In this document: in pieces, positions 17,032 through 26,345 of the stretch
How the letters are laid out: every line of letters begins with the position of its first letter
How positions within the stretch are numbered: position 1 is the stretch's first letter
NCBI GenBank assembly: GCA_024642285.1
Contig: JAHEBJ010000005.1
Location: forward strand, 19,972-83,971
From: Sphingobacteriales bacterium
GTDB lineage: Bacteria > Bacteroidota > Bacteroidia > Chitinophagales > Chitinophagaceae
Reading direction: 5' to 3'
DNA: 64,000 nucleotides
The notes under the pieces: generated by a model
What the model was told of the DNA's origin: nothing
Database searches by the model: none
Seen by the model: the letters and a program-made list of their open reading frames with translations, nothing else
Translations under genes and position numbers: made by a program

Positions 17032-17484
17032 TTATTTCGTTTCATCTGTCATCGGCCCTAACTTTCTTCCACCAAGCAAGTGCATGTGCAAATGAAATAC
17101 CGATTGTCCTGCATCTTCGTTTGTATTAATTGAAAGTCTGTAACCTGTTTCGGCAATCCCATTTTCTGCAGCTAATATTTTGGCAACGGTTAACATTCTT
17201 CCAAGTACCGGAATATCATCGTTGCTTACATCATTAATAGTATAGATCTCTTTTTTTGGAACGATCAGAAAATGCACGGGGGCTTGTTTGCGCAGAGGGA
17301 CAAAGGCAATGATCATGCTGTCTTCATAAACTATTGTTGCCGGTAATTCTCTTTGTATAATTTTTGTGAACACCGATCCCTTCTCTATCTTTTCTTTTTT
17401 AGTTTTTTGGTACTCTGCACTTTGGGCTAAAGAGTTGAATGGAGTGGAAAGCAGTAATAGCGCTGCCAGGCCTAGCTTTTTCAT
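17032..17484 (-). CDS. Exported HIT-family (HINT-like) protein
   Basis: This 150-residue protein has a clear Sec signal peptide (MKKLGLAALLLL...SLAQ, cleavage near residue 21) followed by a complete HIT domain. The nucleotide-binding and catalytic histidine triad is H131-L-H133-M-H135 in SVFHLHMHLLGGR. HIT proteins hydrolyse nucleoside phosphoramidates or dinucleotides and are normally cytoplasmic, so a periplasmic copy is unusual. I chose the ATG at 17484 because it opens the signal peptide; the longer frame overlaps the next gene. It follows the TIGR03067-like exported protein by 37 nt, so both may be in one operon. Confidence 0.85.
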   Translation of the reverse strand: MKKLGLAALLLLSTPFNSLAQSAEYQKTKKEKIEKGSVFTKIIQRELPATIVYEDSMIIAFVPLRKQAPVHFLIVPKKEIYTINDVSNDDIPVLGRMLTVAKILAAENGIAETGYRLSINTNEDAGQSVFHLHMHLLGGRKLGPMTDETK

Positions 17485-17521
17485 AATTATTATTTTATCA
17501 GCCCGTAGAATTTCGCCTATT

Positions 17522-17944
17522 CTATTTTGGTTCTTCCTTTTTAAATACTGATATGAAGAAATTACTTTTACCTTCAGTTTCAAATGTTTCGGGATAGCTG
17601 TCGCCCTGCAGGTTGTAGCAAATTGTCAGCAGTCCTTTCTCATATTTATATATTGTTGCAAAATGCCTTCCTTTATTAATGCCTTCCCTGCCATAAATAT
17701 CAAGCTTGTGTCCGTTAAATTTTAAGGCACCTTTCTCTGTGTTTTCTGATAGATAAGTGAAACTGGTGTCGTTAATTACCAATTTGTGTTTTGCAAACCC
17801 TTCCGGAGGAAATTCTGTTCCACCCAATTCCTGGCGTATTGGAATCCATACGCCGTCAATTTCTGATGCACTGGTTTTTAATTGTGCTGCTGCGCAGAGG
17901 GAGATGCTCATAATGCTTAATACCAATGCCAGTTTCTTATTCAT
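17522..17944 (-). CDS. Exported TIGR03067-like domain protein
   Basis: This 140-residue protein has a signal peptide (cleavage after about residue 20, CAAAQ). The rest matches the TIGR03067 pattern: DGVWIPIRQELGG at the start, LVINDTSFTYL in the middle, and LLTICYNLQGDSYPETFE near the end. The domain is a small periplasmic beta-rich module of unknown function, often seen in Planctomycetes and Bacteroidota. It lies directly upstream of the exported HIT protein. Confidence 0.75.
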   Translation of the reverse strand: MNKKLALVLSIMSISLCAAAQLKTSASEIDGVWIPIRQELGGTEFPPEGFAKHKLVINDTSFTYLSENTEKGALKFNGHKLDIYGREGINKGRHFATIYKYEKGLLTICYNLQGDSYPETFETEGKSNFFISVFKKEEPK

Positions 17945-18018
17945 TCTGTTAAATTTATTTTGTTGAAAGCTTCTGCAAATTAACTGAATTTTATTGTCTG
18001 CAATAAAATTCTACACTG

Positions 18019-18501
18019 TCATGCCGGAGATTCAGATTGCTGGTGGATAATTTTTTTTATCAAAACGATCTGCCCAAGGTGATAATGCGTGTGTTCAATA
18101 ATTCCCAACAGGTTTCTGTAATATGTTCCGTATTTTTCGTCAGAAAAAATTCCCCAAATTCTATGCTCAGGTAATTCCTCAACAAGTCCGGCAAATATTT
18201 CCGCATCAGTAAAGGTTTTTACGAGCATCTTCTCCCAGTCCTGCTGATTGTTAATTGGCGGATGATTGAAGCTGAGTTTATCGTGTGCATTTAGTTCTTC
18301 ACCTTGTAACACGTTTAAAACGGCGCATGTAAAATAATTGGTATGGTAAACAAGTGTGGCTATCGTATTAAATGAATAAACAACTGTTGTTGCTTCCTGC
18401 CAGCTGATGTCCGCTAACGTATCTTTTATATTGGAATCAGTCCAGGTTCCGCCAAAATACAGTTCTCTAATTTGTTTCGCTATTTGTTCCCGCAAAGTCA
18501 T
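18019..18501 (-). CDS. DinB-superfamily protein
   Basis: This protein of about 160 residues is a four-helix bundle of the DinB/DUF1572 type. The metal-ligand histidines expected for the family are visible in TLVYHTNYF near residue 52 and HTHYHLGQI near residue 140. Known members include bacillithiol S-transferases and maleylpyruvate isomerase; the activity here is not known. I prefer the ATG at 18501 because MTLREQIAKQI begins the first helix; an ATG 21 nt upstream is also possible. Confidence 0.8.
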   Translation of the reverse strand: MTLREQIAKQIRELYFGGTWTDSNIKDTLADISWQEATTVVYSFNTIATLVYHTNYFTCAVLNVLQGEELNAHDKLSFNHPPINNQQDWEKMLVKTFTDAEIFAGLVEELPEHRIWGIFSDEKYGTYYRNLLGIIEHTHYHLGQIVLIKKIIHQQSESPA

Positions 18502-18546
18502 ACATGTATTTTTATTCAACACTTGATAAAATGCTGATAAAATAAA

Positions 18547-19011
18547 CTAACCCTTTTTAGCTATTTCATCAATTTTCGCCCAGGTATCCCAAATCAGTTT
18601 ACTTTGTTTTTTGAATTCGGTTGAGTCGGCGCTCTTTTCAATAGTATCAAAAAGGTCATGCATTTCTCCTCGTAGTGCGGGATATATATCTGATACCTGT
18701 TTGAAATTTATCCAGGCTTTCTTATGTATGTTAAATGCTTCGGTAAACTCTGCCGGACATTGCCGAAAGTCAATTTTACCTAAGCTCTCTGTATAATTTG
18801 TAACTGCCTGACTTAGTGAAACTGTTTCGCAGGCGTGGTTACGGATTGTACCCAGTGAATCATCAATGCGCAACACCGTTTCAATACAACTCTTCTCTGC
18901 CTTTTTTACTTCTTCCGGACTTAGTGCTTTCTCTTTGGTTGGCGATCCGCCACAGCCCGAAAGGAAAAATACAGCCAGAATAGAAATTTGACGAAAATCG
19001 AAGTGTATCAT
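18547..19011 (-). CDS. Hypothetical lipoprotein
   Basis: This lipoprotein of 154 residues starts at the ATG at 19011; the alternative ATG at 19035 adds 8 residues. The lipobox is LSGC with Cys20, followed by GGSP. The mature part is helical and acidic, with cysteines near residues 42 and 61 (by this start) and a third near 85. I do not recognise a family. It is preceded by a 341-bp gene-free stretch and followed by the DinB-type gene on the same strand. Confidence 0.65.
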   Translation of the reverse strand: MIHFDFRQISILAVFFLSGCGGSPTKEKALSPEEVKKAEKSCIETVLRIDDSLGTIRNHACETVSLSQAVTNYTESLGKIDFRQCPAEFTEAFNIHKKAWINFKQVSDIYPALRGEMHDLFDTIEKSADSTEFKKQSKLIWDTWAKIDEIAKKG

Positions 19012-19352
19012 CTCATAAGTTTTAATCGTAATCAAATAAAAGGAACTTGAATTTACTAAAAAAATACTTTCACAAAAGCAATTGCATCCTTTCCGCTACA
19101 TGCTGAAAGCCTGAAGTCACTTTCAATCTTGAGTTGGATTTCCAAAACGTCAGTGTTTACAGGCTGTTAAAAAGAAAGTCAAACTGCAAATTGGTAAAAA
19201 ATATTTTCCTAAAGTTTTAATAGTAAATGATTTTTCCAAAATTGATGGAGATTGCAAGAGTCATCACCTGATAGGCCTTAAGCTACAAAACTATTTTTGG
19301 CAATGCATAGGGCGGGCCTTGAAAAATTGCTGCCAGGTAAATTTGTGAACCT
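19012..19352. other. Gene-free stretch
   Basis: This 341-bp AT-rich interval lies between the hypothetical lipoprotein gene and the GIY-YIG-like gene, both on the minus strand. I saw no tRNA, no long inverted repeat, no plausible coding frame and no clear promoter element. It presumably holds the promoter of the lipoprotein gene. Confidence 0.5.
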
Positions 19353-19706
19353 TTAGTTAAACCAAACCGCATATCCTTTTCTACGCAGATCCATAGCAAG
19401 TTTTTCTTCCATCTTTAACGCATCCTGCCGCGTCATTGGGTTTAAATTTAAATGGCTGTACAAACTGGGTCGGAGTATCGTTCCGTATTTCTGCACAATA
19501 TTGGCTGCTAGGTTATGTCCTTTCCGGTTTACATAACCCGTCTTATGCTGCTTCAATCTTTCAACCGGAGTTTTGCTGGTCATGCCAACATACACACATT
19601 CGAGCACACCGTTAAATTGCGGATTGGCATTGCGGAAACGAGTGTTTTCAGAAAATACGCGTTTAGAGAGTTCAATTACATAAACCTGGTATCTCAATGC
19701 AGGCAC
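19353..19706 (-). CDS. GIY-YIG-like nuclease-fold protein
   Basis: The 117 residues include YQVYVIEL (first strand) and ECVYVGMTSKTPVERLKQHKTG (about 36-57), which fits the second half of the GIY-YIG pattern with the conserved Arg50 and His54. The first motif is interrupted by an insertion of about 20 residues. A C-terminal helix follows. The fold is shared by UvrC, homing nucleases and small stand-alone proteins; catalytic activity is uncertain. It has no clear operon partner. Confidence 0.65.
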   Translation of the reverse strand: MPALRYQVYVIELSKRVFSENTRFRNANPQFNGVLECVYVGMTSKTPVERLKQHKTGYVNRKGHNLAANIVQKYGTILRPSLYSHLNLNPMTRQDALKMEEKLAMDLRRKGYAVWFN

Positions 19707-19772
19707 AGCATGATCTTTTTTGATTACGAACGTATTGTTGTCGGATTACTATTTCGTCACCTTCACTTCTTA

Positions 19773-20663
19773 TCATTTTAATTTTGAATTAAAGAATTCA
19801 ACAGTTCTTCTCCATGCCAACTCCGCCGCAGCCTTATCATATCTGGGAGTGGTATCATTGTGAAAACCGTGATTTACATTGGGATAAATAAAAGCGGTAT
19901 ATTCTTTTTTATTTTCTTTTAAGGCAGCTTCGTAAGCAGGCCATCCTTCATTTACCCTCTTATCAAGTTCTGCATAATGTATCAGCAACGGTGTATTAAT
20001 TTTTGGTACATCATCATTTGCGGGCTGACCGCCATAAAACGGAACCGCCGCCGAAAGGCCGGAAATACGCACAGCCATCATATTAGCTATCCATCCACCA
20101 AAACAAAAACCAACCACGCCAATTTTACCATTGCAGTTTGGATGGAGCTTGAGGTAATCGTAAGCGGCTATAAAATCTTCCAGCATTTCCTCCCGGTTTC
20201 TTTTGCTTTGTAAGGCACGCCCCTCATCATCGGTACCCGGGTAACCACCAAGTGGCGTTAACGCATCCGGTGCAACCGAGATAAAACCTGCAAGGGCAGC
20301 TCTTCGGCCAACATCTTCAATGTGCGGATTTAGTCCACGGTTTTCATGAACAACTATTACGCCGCCCAGCTTTCCTTTTGTATTATCGGGCATGCATTGC
20401 AGCGCTTTTATTTTTCCGCCACCTTTTGGCGACTGGTAATAAACATAATCAGATTGTTGACGCGGATCGTCTGCTTGTATCTGGATAGCTTCCATATTGT
20501 AAGTGGGCATTAAAAAACTCATCAGAGAAGCAACTGTTAAACCGCCCACAGCGTAAGCACCAAGTTTGTGCATAAACTCACGGCGGTCAACACGGTTGTG
20601 AGCATAGTCGTCATAAAGATCAAATACTTCCTGATTGATATCTTCTTTGTTGATTGATTTCAT
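19773..20663 (-). CDS. Tat-exported dienelactone hydrolase family protein
   Basis: This 296-residue protein has an N-terminal region with the twin-arginine motif DRREF (Arg27-Arg28), a hydrophobic stretch, and then an alpha/beta hydrolase of the dienelactone hydrolase family. The triad is C187 in GFCFGG, D234 in AELDKRV and H265 in NVNHGFH. It likely acts outside the inner membrane, hydrolysing an ester or lactone. The ATG at 20663 gives the usual start; a frame extending 13 residues upstream is less likely. It is divergent from the PKD protein gene. Confidence 0.88.
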   Translation of the reverse strand: MKSINKEDINQEVFDLYDDYAHNRVDRREFMHKLGAYAVGGLTVASLMSFLMPTYNMEAIQIQADDPRQQSDYVYYQSPKGGGKIKALQCMPDNTKGKLGGVIVVHENRGLNPHIEDVGRRAALAGFISVAPDALTPLGGYPGTDDEGRALQSKRNREEMLEDFIAAYDYLKLHPNCNGKIGVVGFCFGGWIANMMAVRISGLSAAVPFYGGQPANDDVPKINTPLLIHYAELDKRVNEGWPAYEAALKENKKEYTAFIYPNVNHGFHNDTTPRYDKAAAELAWRRTVEFFNSKLK

Positions 20664-20844
20664 TTGAAGTGTATTTACGTGTTGGTGCTGAAAACATTTC
20701 ATCTAAGGCTATTGAAGGTACCAATTAATGCTGAAAAACAGGGCATAAACAATGGCAGTTACAGCAGGGTATTTTAAAATTTGTAGAGTTAATTCTATCT
20801 ACTTTGTGTTGAAATTATAGAACTTTGTTGGCTTAACGCAAATC

Positions 20845-23800
20845 ATGTCTTTTGGCAAACATATCTATATAACAAGCTTCTTTTTATGGGTCATATTTAT
20901 TCTGATTCCTACCGATATTTTTTCGCAGAACAGATCGAATAAGGGAAGGGAGTTTTGGCTGGGTTATGGCCACAATGTACTTTTTACACAGGGCAGCCCC
21001 GTAAATAGTCAGGAATTGGTTTTGTACTTAAGTGCCCAGCAGGCTGCCACTGTTACGGTAACCATTAATTCAACCGTCTTCTCACAAACGGTAAATATTC
21101 CTGCCAACACGGTTAATTTTTCTGTTATCATTCCTAAATCGGGAGTTAATGATGCCCGTATTATGTCGGAAGGATTATCCAGCAAAGGCATTCATATTGT
21201 AAGTGATGTTCCTATTGTAGTATATGCCCATCAGTATGGTTTGTTTTCGTCGGGAGCCACCATGTTGATGCCGGTGGAAACTTATGGTTTTACTTATTAT
21301 TCAATAAACTATACGCAGGAATCAAACTATACTGATTCGTATTCCTGGTTTTATGTGGTTGCTTCGGAAGATAATACCCGGCTTCAGATTACGCCGTCTG
21401 ATAGTACACAGGGTGGTTGGGAACCGAACCTTACATACATTGTTAATTTAAACAAAGGTGAAATCTATAACGTGTTTGGAAAAAAAACCAGCAATTCCAC
21501 TGGTAAGGATATGACCGGTAGTAAAGTAGTTTCGATACCTGGTGGCGATGGGAACTGTCATCCTGTGGCATTATTTTCGGGCAGCAGCAGAATTATTTTT
21601 TGTTCAACAGGTGGAGGAGAAATTATGCAACAACAGGTTTTTCCTGCTCAGGCATGGGGTACTCAGTATCTTACGCATCACACACTCAACAACACAAATA
21701 CAAATATCAACGCTACGTTCAATAACTTCTACCGCATTTGTGTACTGGACCCAACAACAATTGTAAAAAGAAACGGCGTTGTAATGACCGGCCTCATCAA
21801 CAATTTTTTTTATGAATTGATGGATTCTACCGGTGGCGATTATTATACAGCCGACAAGCCGATCATGGTTGCCCAATACACTCCCAATAAAAACCAATGC
21901 TGGGGCGCTAACCCAAATCCCTATGGCGATCCGGAAATGTTTTACCTGAGCCCGGTAGAACAGGGGCAAAAAAATGTGTTGTTCTATACCAGTTCCAATT
22001 TCGGTATAGATTATATTTATTGCAACATCACTGTTCCCACATCAGGCATAACTTCATTACGTGTTGACGGTCTTCCACTGTCGGTTGCACAAATAAAGCC
22101 TCATCCCAATAACCCGGCTTACTCCGTTGCATTTGCAAATTTGACGAACATTAGTATGCAACACAGCATCAATTGCGATTCGGCATTTACAGGTATTGTT
22201 TACGGTCTCGGTTTTCTTGAAAGTTATGGTTACAATGTGGGTACAAACATCAATAATTTAAATGCTGTTGGTAATATTAAAAACACAAACAGCACAACAA
22301 GTACAACCGATTCATTTACCTGTAAAATCACACCTTTCAGGGTTTCATTAAAAACGGCTTACCCACTTACCAATATTCACTGGAAGCTGAGCCAGGTTGC
22401 AGGTATGGCACCTAATACAGATTCTATAATCGTCAGCCCGGTTCCTGTAGCAACGGAGATTATTAATTTCCGTACGTATTATACTTATACCTTGCAACAG
22501 GACTTTACAATAACAACTCCCGGTACCTATTATTTACCAGTAACCTACACTTCGCCAAACATTGATAACTGCAGTAACGAAGAAACATCCAATATAGAAA
22601 TAATTGTTCTGCAAGGTCCTGTTGCTGATTTTACAAATGCTGCCGCAACCTGTTTACGGGATTCTGTTTTTTTTACAGGCGCTGCCGTTCCTGCCCCATA
22701 CAACGTCATTAATTATTTATGGAATTTTGATGACGCAACAACACAGTCAACCCAAAATGCAAGCAAACTTTTTGCAACAGCGGGCATTCAAAATGTACGC
22801 TACCGTGTTTATGCTGATAATGGATGTATTGGTGATACGACGAAGATGGCTACCATCAATCCCAATCCCACAGCTGTTTTGGGCGCAAGCCCAACAACCT
22901 GTGCAGGCGATTCGGTTTTAATTTCAGATACTTCAACAATTGCAACAGGCACAATTGCAAACTGGCGATATGATTTTGGTGATGGTATTACATTGGTGAG
23001 ATCAACCAACAGTAATTTTTACCACACCTATATTTTACCGGGTACTTACACCATCAGTCTGGTAACTGTTTCAATAAATGGTTGCTTGAGTGATACGGCT
23101 TTTAAGACGGTAATTGTTTTTGCAAAACCTGTTTCGCTTTTTGGTGCAACTGCTGAAATTTGTATTGGCGATTCTGTTCTTATTACTGATACATCATCCA
23201 TCAGCATCGGCAGCATCCTTAGCTGGCGTTACAATTTTGGGGATGGAAATACTTTAGTGAGAACTAATAACTCTTCGTTCTATCATACTTACGGCAATGC
23301 AGGCACATTCAGCATTTCTTTGGTTACTGTTTCTGATATGGGGTGTGTAAGCGATACGTTCAGACGAACAGTGGTTGTCAGTCCAAAGCCAACCGCTGAT
23401 TTTACAATCAATACTGTAAACTGTTTAAGAGATACTGTTTTCTTTAACCATATTCCGCCACCGGGAGCATTTAATATTATTAACTATTTATGGGATTTTG
23501 ATGATGCAACAACACAAACAACCATTGATGCTAAAAAGAAATTTTTAACTCCCGGCGTACAAAATATCCGTTACCGAATTACCAGCGATAGGGGATGCAT
23601 TGGAGATACAATCAAGTCAATAATTATTTCTCCCGATCCTGTTGCTTTTATTGGTGTTGCTGCATTTGGATGCACAAACGATCCCATTCAAATTTCTGAT
23701 ACATCTTCTGTGAGCAGCGGAGCCATTGCAAGCTGGCAATATGATTTTGGAGATGGAAATACATTGATAAGAAACGTTAATACGCCGTTCACTCATAGTT

Positions 23801-24912
23801 ACAATGCAGCCGGAACTTACGAGATTTCGTTAATTACTTTTTCAGTATTGGGTTGTAAAAGCGATACAACAAAAAAAATAATTGCTATCAGCGATAAGCC
23901 TGTTGCTGGTTTCAGCTTCACGGGTGTTCCATGTGTTGGTACTACATTTAAATTCACATCCAGCTACACCAACACAACAGGCACAAGCTGGTATTGGGAT
24001 TTTGGTGACGGACAAACTTTAACCACAGCGGTCAATACAGTTACACATGTGTACACAAATGCTCAGACAAATATCGTAGTAAAGCATGTAGTAGGTATTG
24101 CGGGATCATCCTGCCTGGCCGATACAAGTTTTAATTCAATACCCTCCATCAATCCAAACCCTGTTGCTGCATTCAGTATTTTAAAAGATACGGCCTGCGA
24201 AAATATTCCCCTGCAGTTTGTATCTGTTGTTCCAAATATCAATAATTGGAATTGGAATTTTGGTAATGGTACTGGAACTGCTCCACCACCTTTTTCCAGA
24301 ATATACAGTAGTGCCGGCATCTATAATGTTTCCTTATCTGTAACCGACAACAACAACTGTAATTCCCTGCCAATTACCGACGTTTTGATTGTTAACCCGC
24401 AACCGTTTGTTAATGCAGGTGCTGATAAACTTATCAATTTTGGCGCATCGGTTTTATTAACAGCTTCTGTAACTCCCACAGCTGGTTACAATTATTTGTG
24501 GACACCGTCGGCCGGCTTAAGCGCAAATAATATTTTGCAACCGACTGCTTCTCCCCAAACAAATACCACTTACACTTTAAAAGTTGAAGATGTGAATTCT
24601 CATTGTACCGATACAGATGAGGTTTTGGTAAAAATTATTCCGGAAGTTTATATCCCTAATACATTTACGCCCAATGGCGATAACAAAAATGATAAATGGA
24701 ATATTCCTGCGCTTGGACAGTATCCCAATGCCATCGTCACCATTTTTAACCGCCTCGGTCAGAAAATATTTGAATCTGCTAACTATAGCAATAAGCCGTG
24801 GGATGGCAGTTTTAAGGGCACAACGCAACCCAACGGCACTTATGTTTATTATATTGTTTTAAATGATAGCAGGATGCAGGTTTTTAAAGGCACGGTTACT
24901 ATAATTAGATAA
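20845..24912 (+). CDS. Giant PKD-repeat surface protein with IgGFc-binding-like domain and type IX sorting domain
   Basis: The 1355 residues hold: a signal peptide (cleavage near residue 28, FSQ), an IgGFc-binding-type domain (about 30-470, with GREFWLGYG and IVVYAHQYG), a linker (about 475-590), about seven PKD-like domains (about 593-1265) with WDFGDG or WNFDDAT cores, and a C-terminal CHU_C-type sorting domain (about 1269-1355) with YIPNTFTPNGDNKNDKW and WDGSFKGTTQPNGTYVY. The last domain directs secretion by the type IX system. The protein is probably surface-attached or secreted and may act in adhesion. Five PKD units form a visible A-B-B-A-B series by sequence similarity. It stands alone between divergent and convergent neighbours. 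Confidence 0.92.
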   Translation: MSFGKHIYITSFFLWVIFILIPTDIFSQNRSNKGREFWLGYGHNVLFTQGSPVNSQELVLYLSAQQAATVTVTINSTVFSQTVNIPANTVNFSVIIPKSGVNDARIMSEGLSSKGIHIVSDVPIVVYAHQYGLFSSGATMLMPVETYGFTYYSINYTQESNYTDSYSWFYVVASEDNTRLQITPSDSTQGGWEPNLTYIVNLNKGEIYNVFGKKTSNSTGKDMTGSKVVSIPGGDGNCHPVALFSGSSRIIFCSTGGGEIMQQQVFPAQAWGTQYLTHHTLNNTNTNINATFNNFYRICVLDPTTIVKRNGVVMTGLINNFFYELMDSTGGDYYTADKPIMVAQYTPNKNQCWGANPNPYGDPEMFYLSPVEQGQKNVLFYTSSNFGIDYIYCNITVPTSGITSLRVDGLPLSVAQIKPHPNNPAYSVAFANLTNISMQHSINCDSAFTGIVYGLGFLESYGYNVGTNINNLNAVGNIKNTNSTTSTTDSFTCKITPFRVSLKTAYPLTNIHWKLSQVAGMAPNTDSIIVSPVPVATEIINFRTYYTYTLQQDFTITTPGTYYLPVTYTSPNIDNCSNEETSNIEIIVLQGPVADFTNAAATCLRDSVFFTGAAVPAPYNVINYLWNFDDATTQSTQNASKLFATAGIQNVRYRVYADNGCIGDTTKMATINPNPTAVLGASPTTCAGDSVLISDTSTIATGTIANWRYDFGDGITLVRSTNSNFYHTYILPGTYTISLVTVSINGCLSDTAFKTVIVFAKPVSLFGATAEICIGDSVLITDTSSISIGSILSWRYNFGDGNTLVRTNNSSFYHTYGNAGTFSISLVTVSDMGCVSDTFRRTVVVSPKPTADFTINTVNCLRDTVFFNHIPPPGAFNIINYLWDFDDATTQTTIDAKKKFLTPGVQNIRYRITSDRGCIGDTIKSIIISPDPVAFIGVAAFGCTNDPIQISDTSSVSSGAIASWQYDFGDGNTLIRNVNTPFTHSYNAAGTYEISLITFSVLGCKSDTTKKIIAISDKPVAGFSFTGVPCVGTTFKFTSSYTNTTGTSWYWDFGDGQTLTTAVNTVTHVYTNAQTNIVVKHVVGIAGSSCLADTSFNSIPSINPNPVAAFSILKDTACENIPLQFVSVVPNINNWNWNFGNGTGTAPPPFSRIYSSAGIYNVSLSVTDNNNCNSLPITDVLIVNPQPFVNAGADKLINFGASVLLTASVTPTAGYNYLWTPSAGLSANNILQPTASPQTNTTYTLKVEDVNSHCTDTDEVLVKIIPEVYIPNTFTPNGDNKNDKWNIPALGQYPNAIVTIFNRLGQKIFESANYSNKPWDGSFKGTTQPNGTYVYYIVLNDSRMQVFKGTVTIIR

Positions 24913-24976
24913 TGTGCTTTTGCGCAAAATGATTTATTTCTGCCAGTTAATTCTACTTATATTTAAAGAAGGACGT

Positions 24977-25303
24977 TTATTTGTAAGGCAATAGTACTGT
25001 GTCAATCTGTTCTACTACTGAATCAATATCGTTGTTGATTAATTCCCAGTCAACCTCCGAAAAGTTATCCTGGCTCATATACAAAATATATCCGCTTAAA
25101 TGGCCTCTGTTAATAATAAGCTCAACTTTTCGGGTAAGATAAAACAAGCGTAGGATGATTTCGCCGTTAGGGCCGTTAAATTTCTGACTGATTTCATTAA
25201 GATCCTGTTCCCTAAGGTCATCACTCTTCAGTTCACCCGAAATGATCACCTGGTAATTATGCAGGTTTGTAGAACCGAAATTTGAACCTCTGCTTACTTT
25301 CAT
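24977..25303 (-). CDS. Hypothetical protein
   Basis: This 108-residue protein has no signal peptide and no membrane segment. It reads as an alternation of strands and helices (YQVIISGELK, IILRLFYL, VELIINRGHL) with an acidic C-terminus. I do not recognise the family. It follows the bestrophin gene by 55 nt on the same strand, so the two may be cotranscribed. Confidence 0.6.
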   Translation of the reverse strand: MKVSRGSNFGSTNLHNYQVIISGELKSDDLREQDLNEISQKFNGPNGEIILRLFYLTRKVELIINRGHLSGYILYMSQDNFSEVDWELINNDIDSVVEQIDTVLLPYK

Positions 25304-25358
25304 AATTTGCTTTATTCGAATTTAATCTTTTTTGTTGACTAATTGCCTTTTGGAAGGC

Positions 25359-26345
25359 TTACATTAAAAAACCATTTTCATCAGCCACCGGTGCTGGAAT
25401 ATTTTCATCATTGATCATTTCTCTCAAATCAATTTCAATAGCCCGGGCTATTGAAGTAATGGGAACATCATTATAAGTTCCTTCAAATGGATTTTCGGAA
25501 TAGTCACCTATTTTCTCCATCAGAAAAAACACCCAAATAATTAATCCTGTCATAAGTGGGCAAAGCCAGAACAACCAGCCTTGGGTGTTTTTAAAGATAT
25601 CTATCATTCCAAATGGAACAAGTATTGCGAAAACCAACGTCATCCACAAAGCCGTTGAAGCATACTGCCTTGGAAAAGGGAAATTCTTTATCCTTTCCGA
25701 TTTTCCCTGGTCTTCATAAAAGCCGGTGATCAGTTGGTGAAACTCCATATGCCTGAAATCTTCAAAACAATTCTTGTCACGCAATTCCTGTAACCTAACT
25801 GATTGAATTTTTAACAGTTGGGTAGCTCTGTTGGCTTTTCCTTCCAACAGTTTTATTTCGGTTGCTGAAATATATTTTTCCAGTTCTTTATCTAAACTGC
25901 TGTTGTAAGCTTCACAAACAGTGGGTGCGTACAAACCATTCAAACGGTTTTCAATATGCTCCCATGGACGGCTTAGTCTTAGTTGGTAGCGTAATGCTGT
26001 AAGCCAGGCAATATGCCGGTAGATCAATTCCTTTTTTATTTCATTATCATTTTCACCCTGTACAAAAGAAACTAACGCAGCGCCAAAGGTTCGGCTGTTA
26101 TTTACAATGCTGCCCCAGATCTTTCGGGCTTCCCAGGTTCTGTCGTACGACACATTGTTTTTAAAGCCAAGATAAAAAGCAACCGCAATACCAATTACAC
26201 TTAACGGACTCCAGGGAATGATGATTTCGATTTTAAGAAAATAGGAAACAGCGCAAACAACAAATCCGTAAACTGTTCCTAAAATAAAAGGAGTTTTCGA
26301 CCAGTTAAAAGTCATCCAGAAGCCGTAGTTCCTTTTGATGTACAT
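25359..26345 (-). CDS. Bestrophin-family membrane channel
   Basis: This 328-residue protein has an N-terminal membrane region (about 15-75) followed by the family signature FYLGFKNNVSYDRTWEARKIWGSIVNNSR (split here across residues about 57-85). Two further hydrophobic spans lie near residues 230-275. Bacterial bestrophin homologues (formerly UPF0187) form pentameric ion channels; the Klebsiella one conducts cations. Ion preference here is unknown. Confidence 0.9.
   Translation of the reverse strand: MYIKRNYGFWMTFNWSKTPFILGTVYGFVVCAVSYFLKIEIIIPWSPLSVIGIAVAFYLGFKNNVSYDRTWEARKIWGSIVNNSRTFGAALVSFVQGENDNEIKKELIYRHIAWLTALRYQLRLSRPWEHIENRLNGLYAPTVCEAYNSSLDKELEKYISATEIKLLEGKANRATQLLKIQSVRLQELRDKNCFEDFRHMEFHQLITGFYEDQGKSERIKNFPFPRQYASTALWMTLVFAILVPFGMIDIFKNTQGWLFWLCPLMTGLIIWVFFLMEKIGDYSENPFEGTYNDVPITSIARAIEIDLREMINDENIPAPVADENGFLM

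Noticed and set aside
24918..24929. Palindrome TTTTGCGCAAAA after the PKD gene, with a related TTTGCGCAAA near serA
   Set aside because: Only two short copies were noted and they could arise by chance in AT-rich DNA. A terminator is not supported, as no T run follows.
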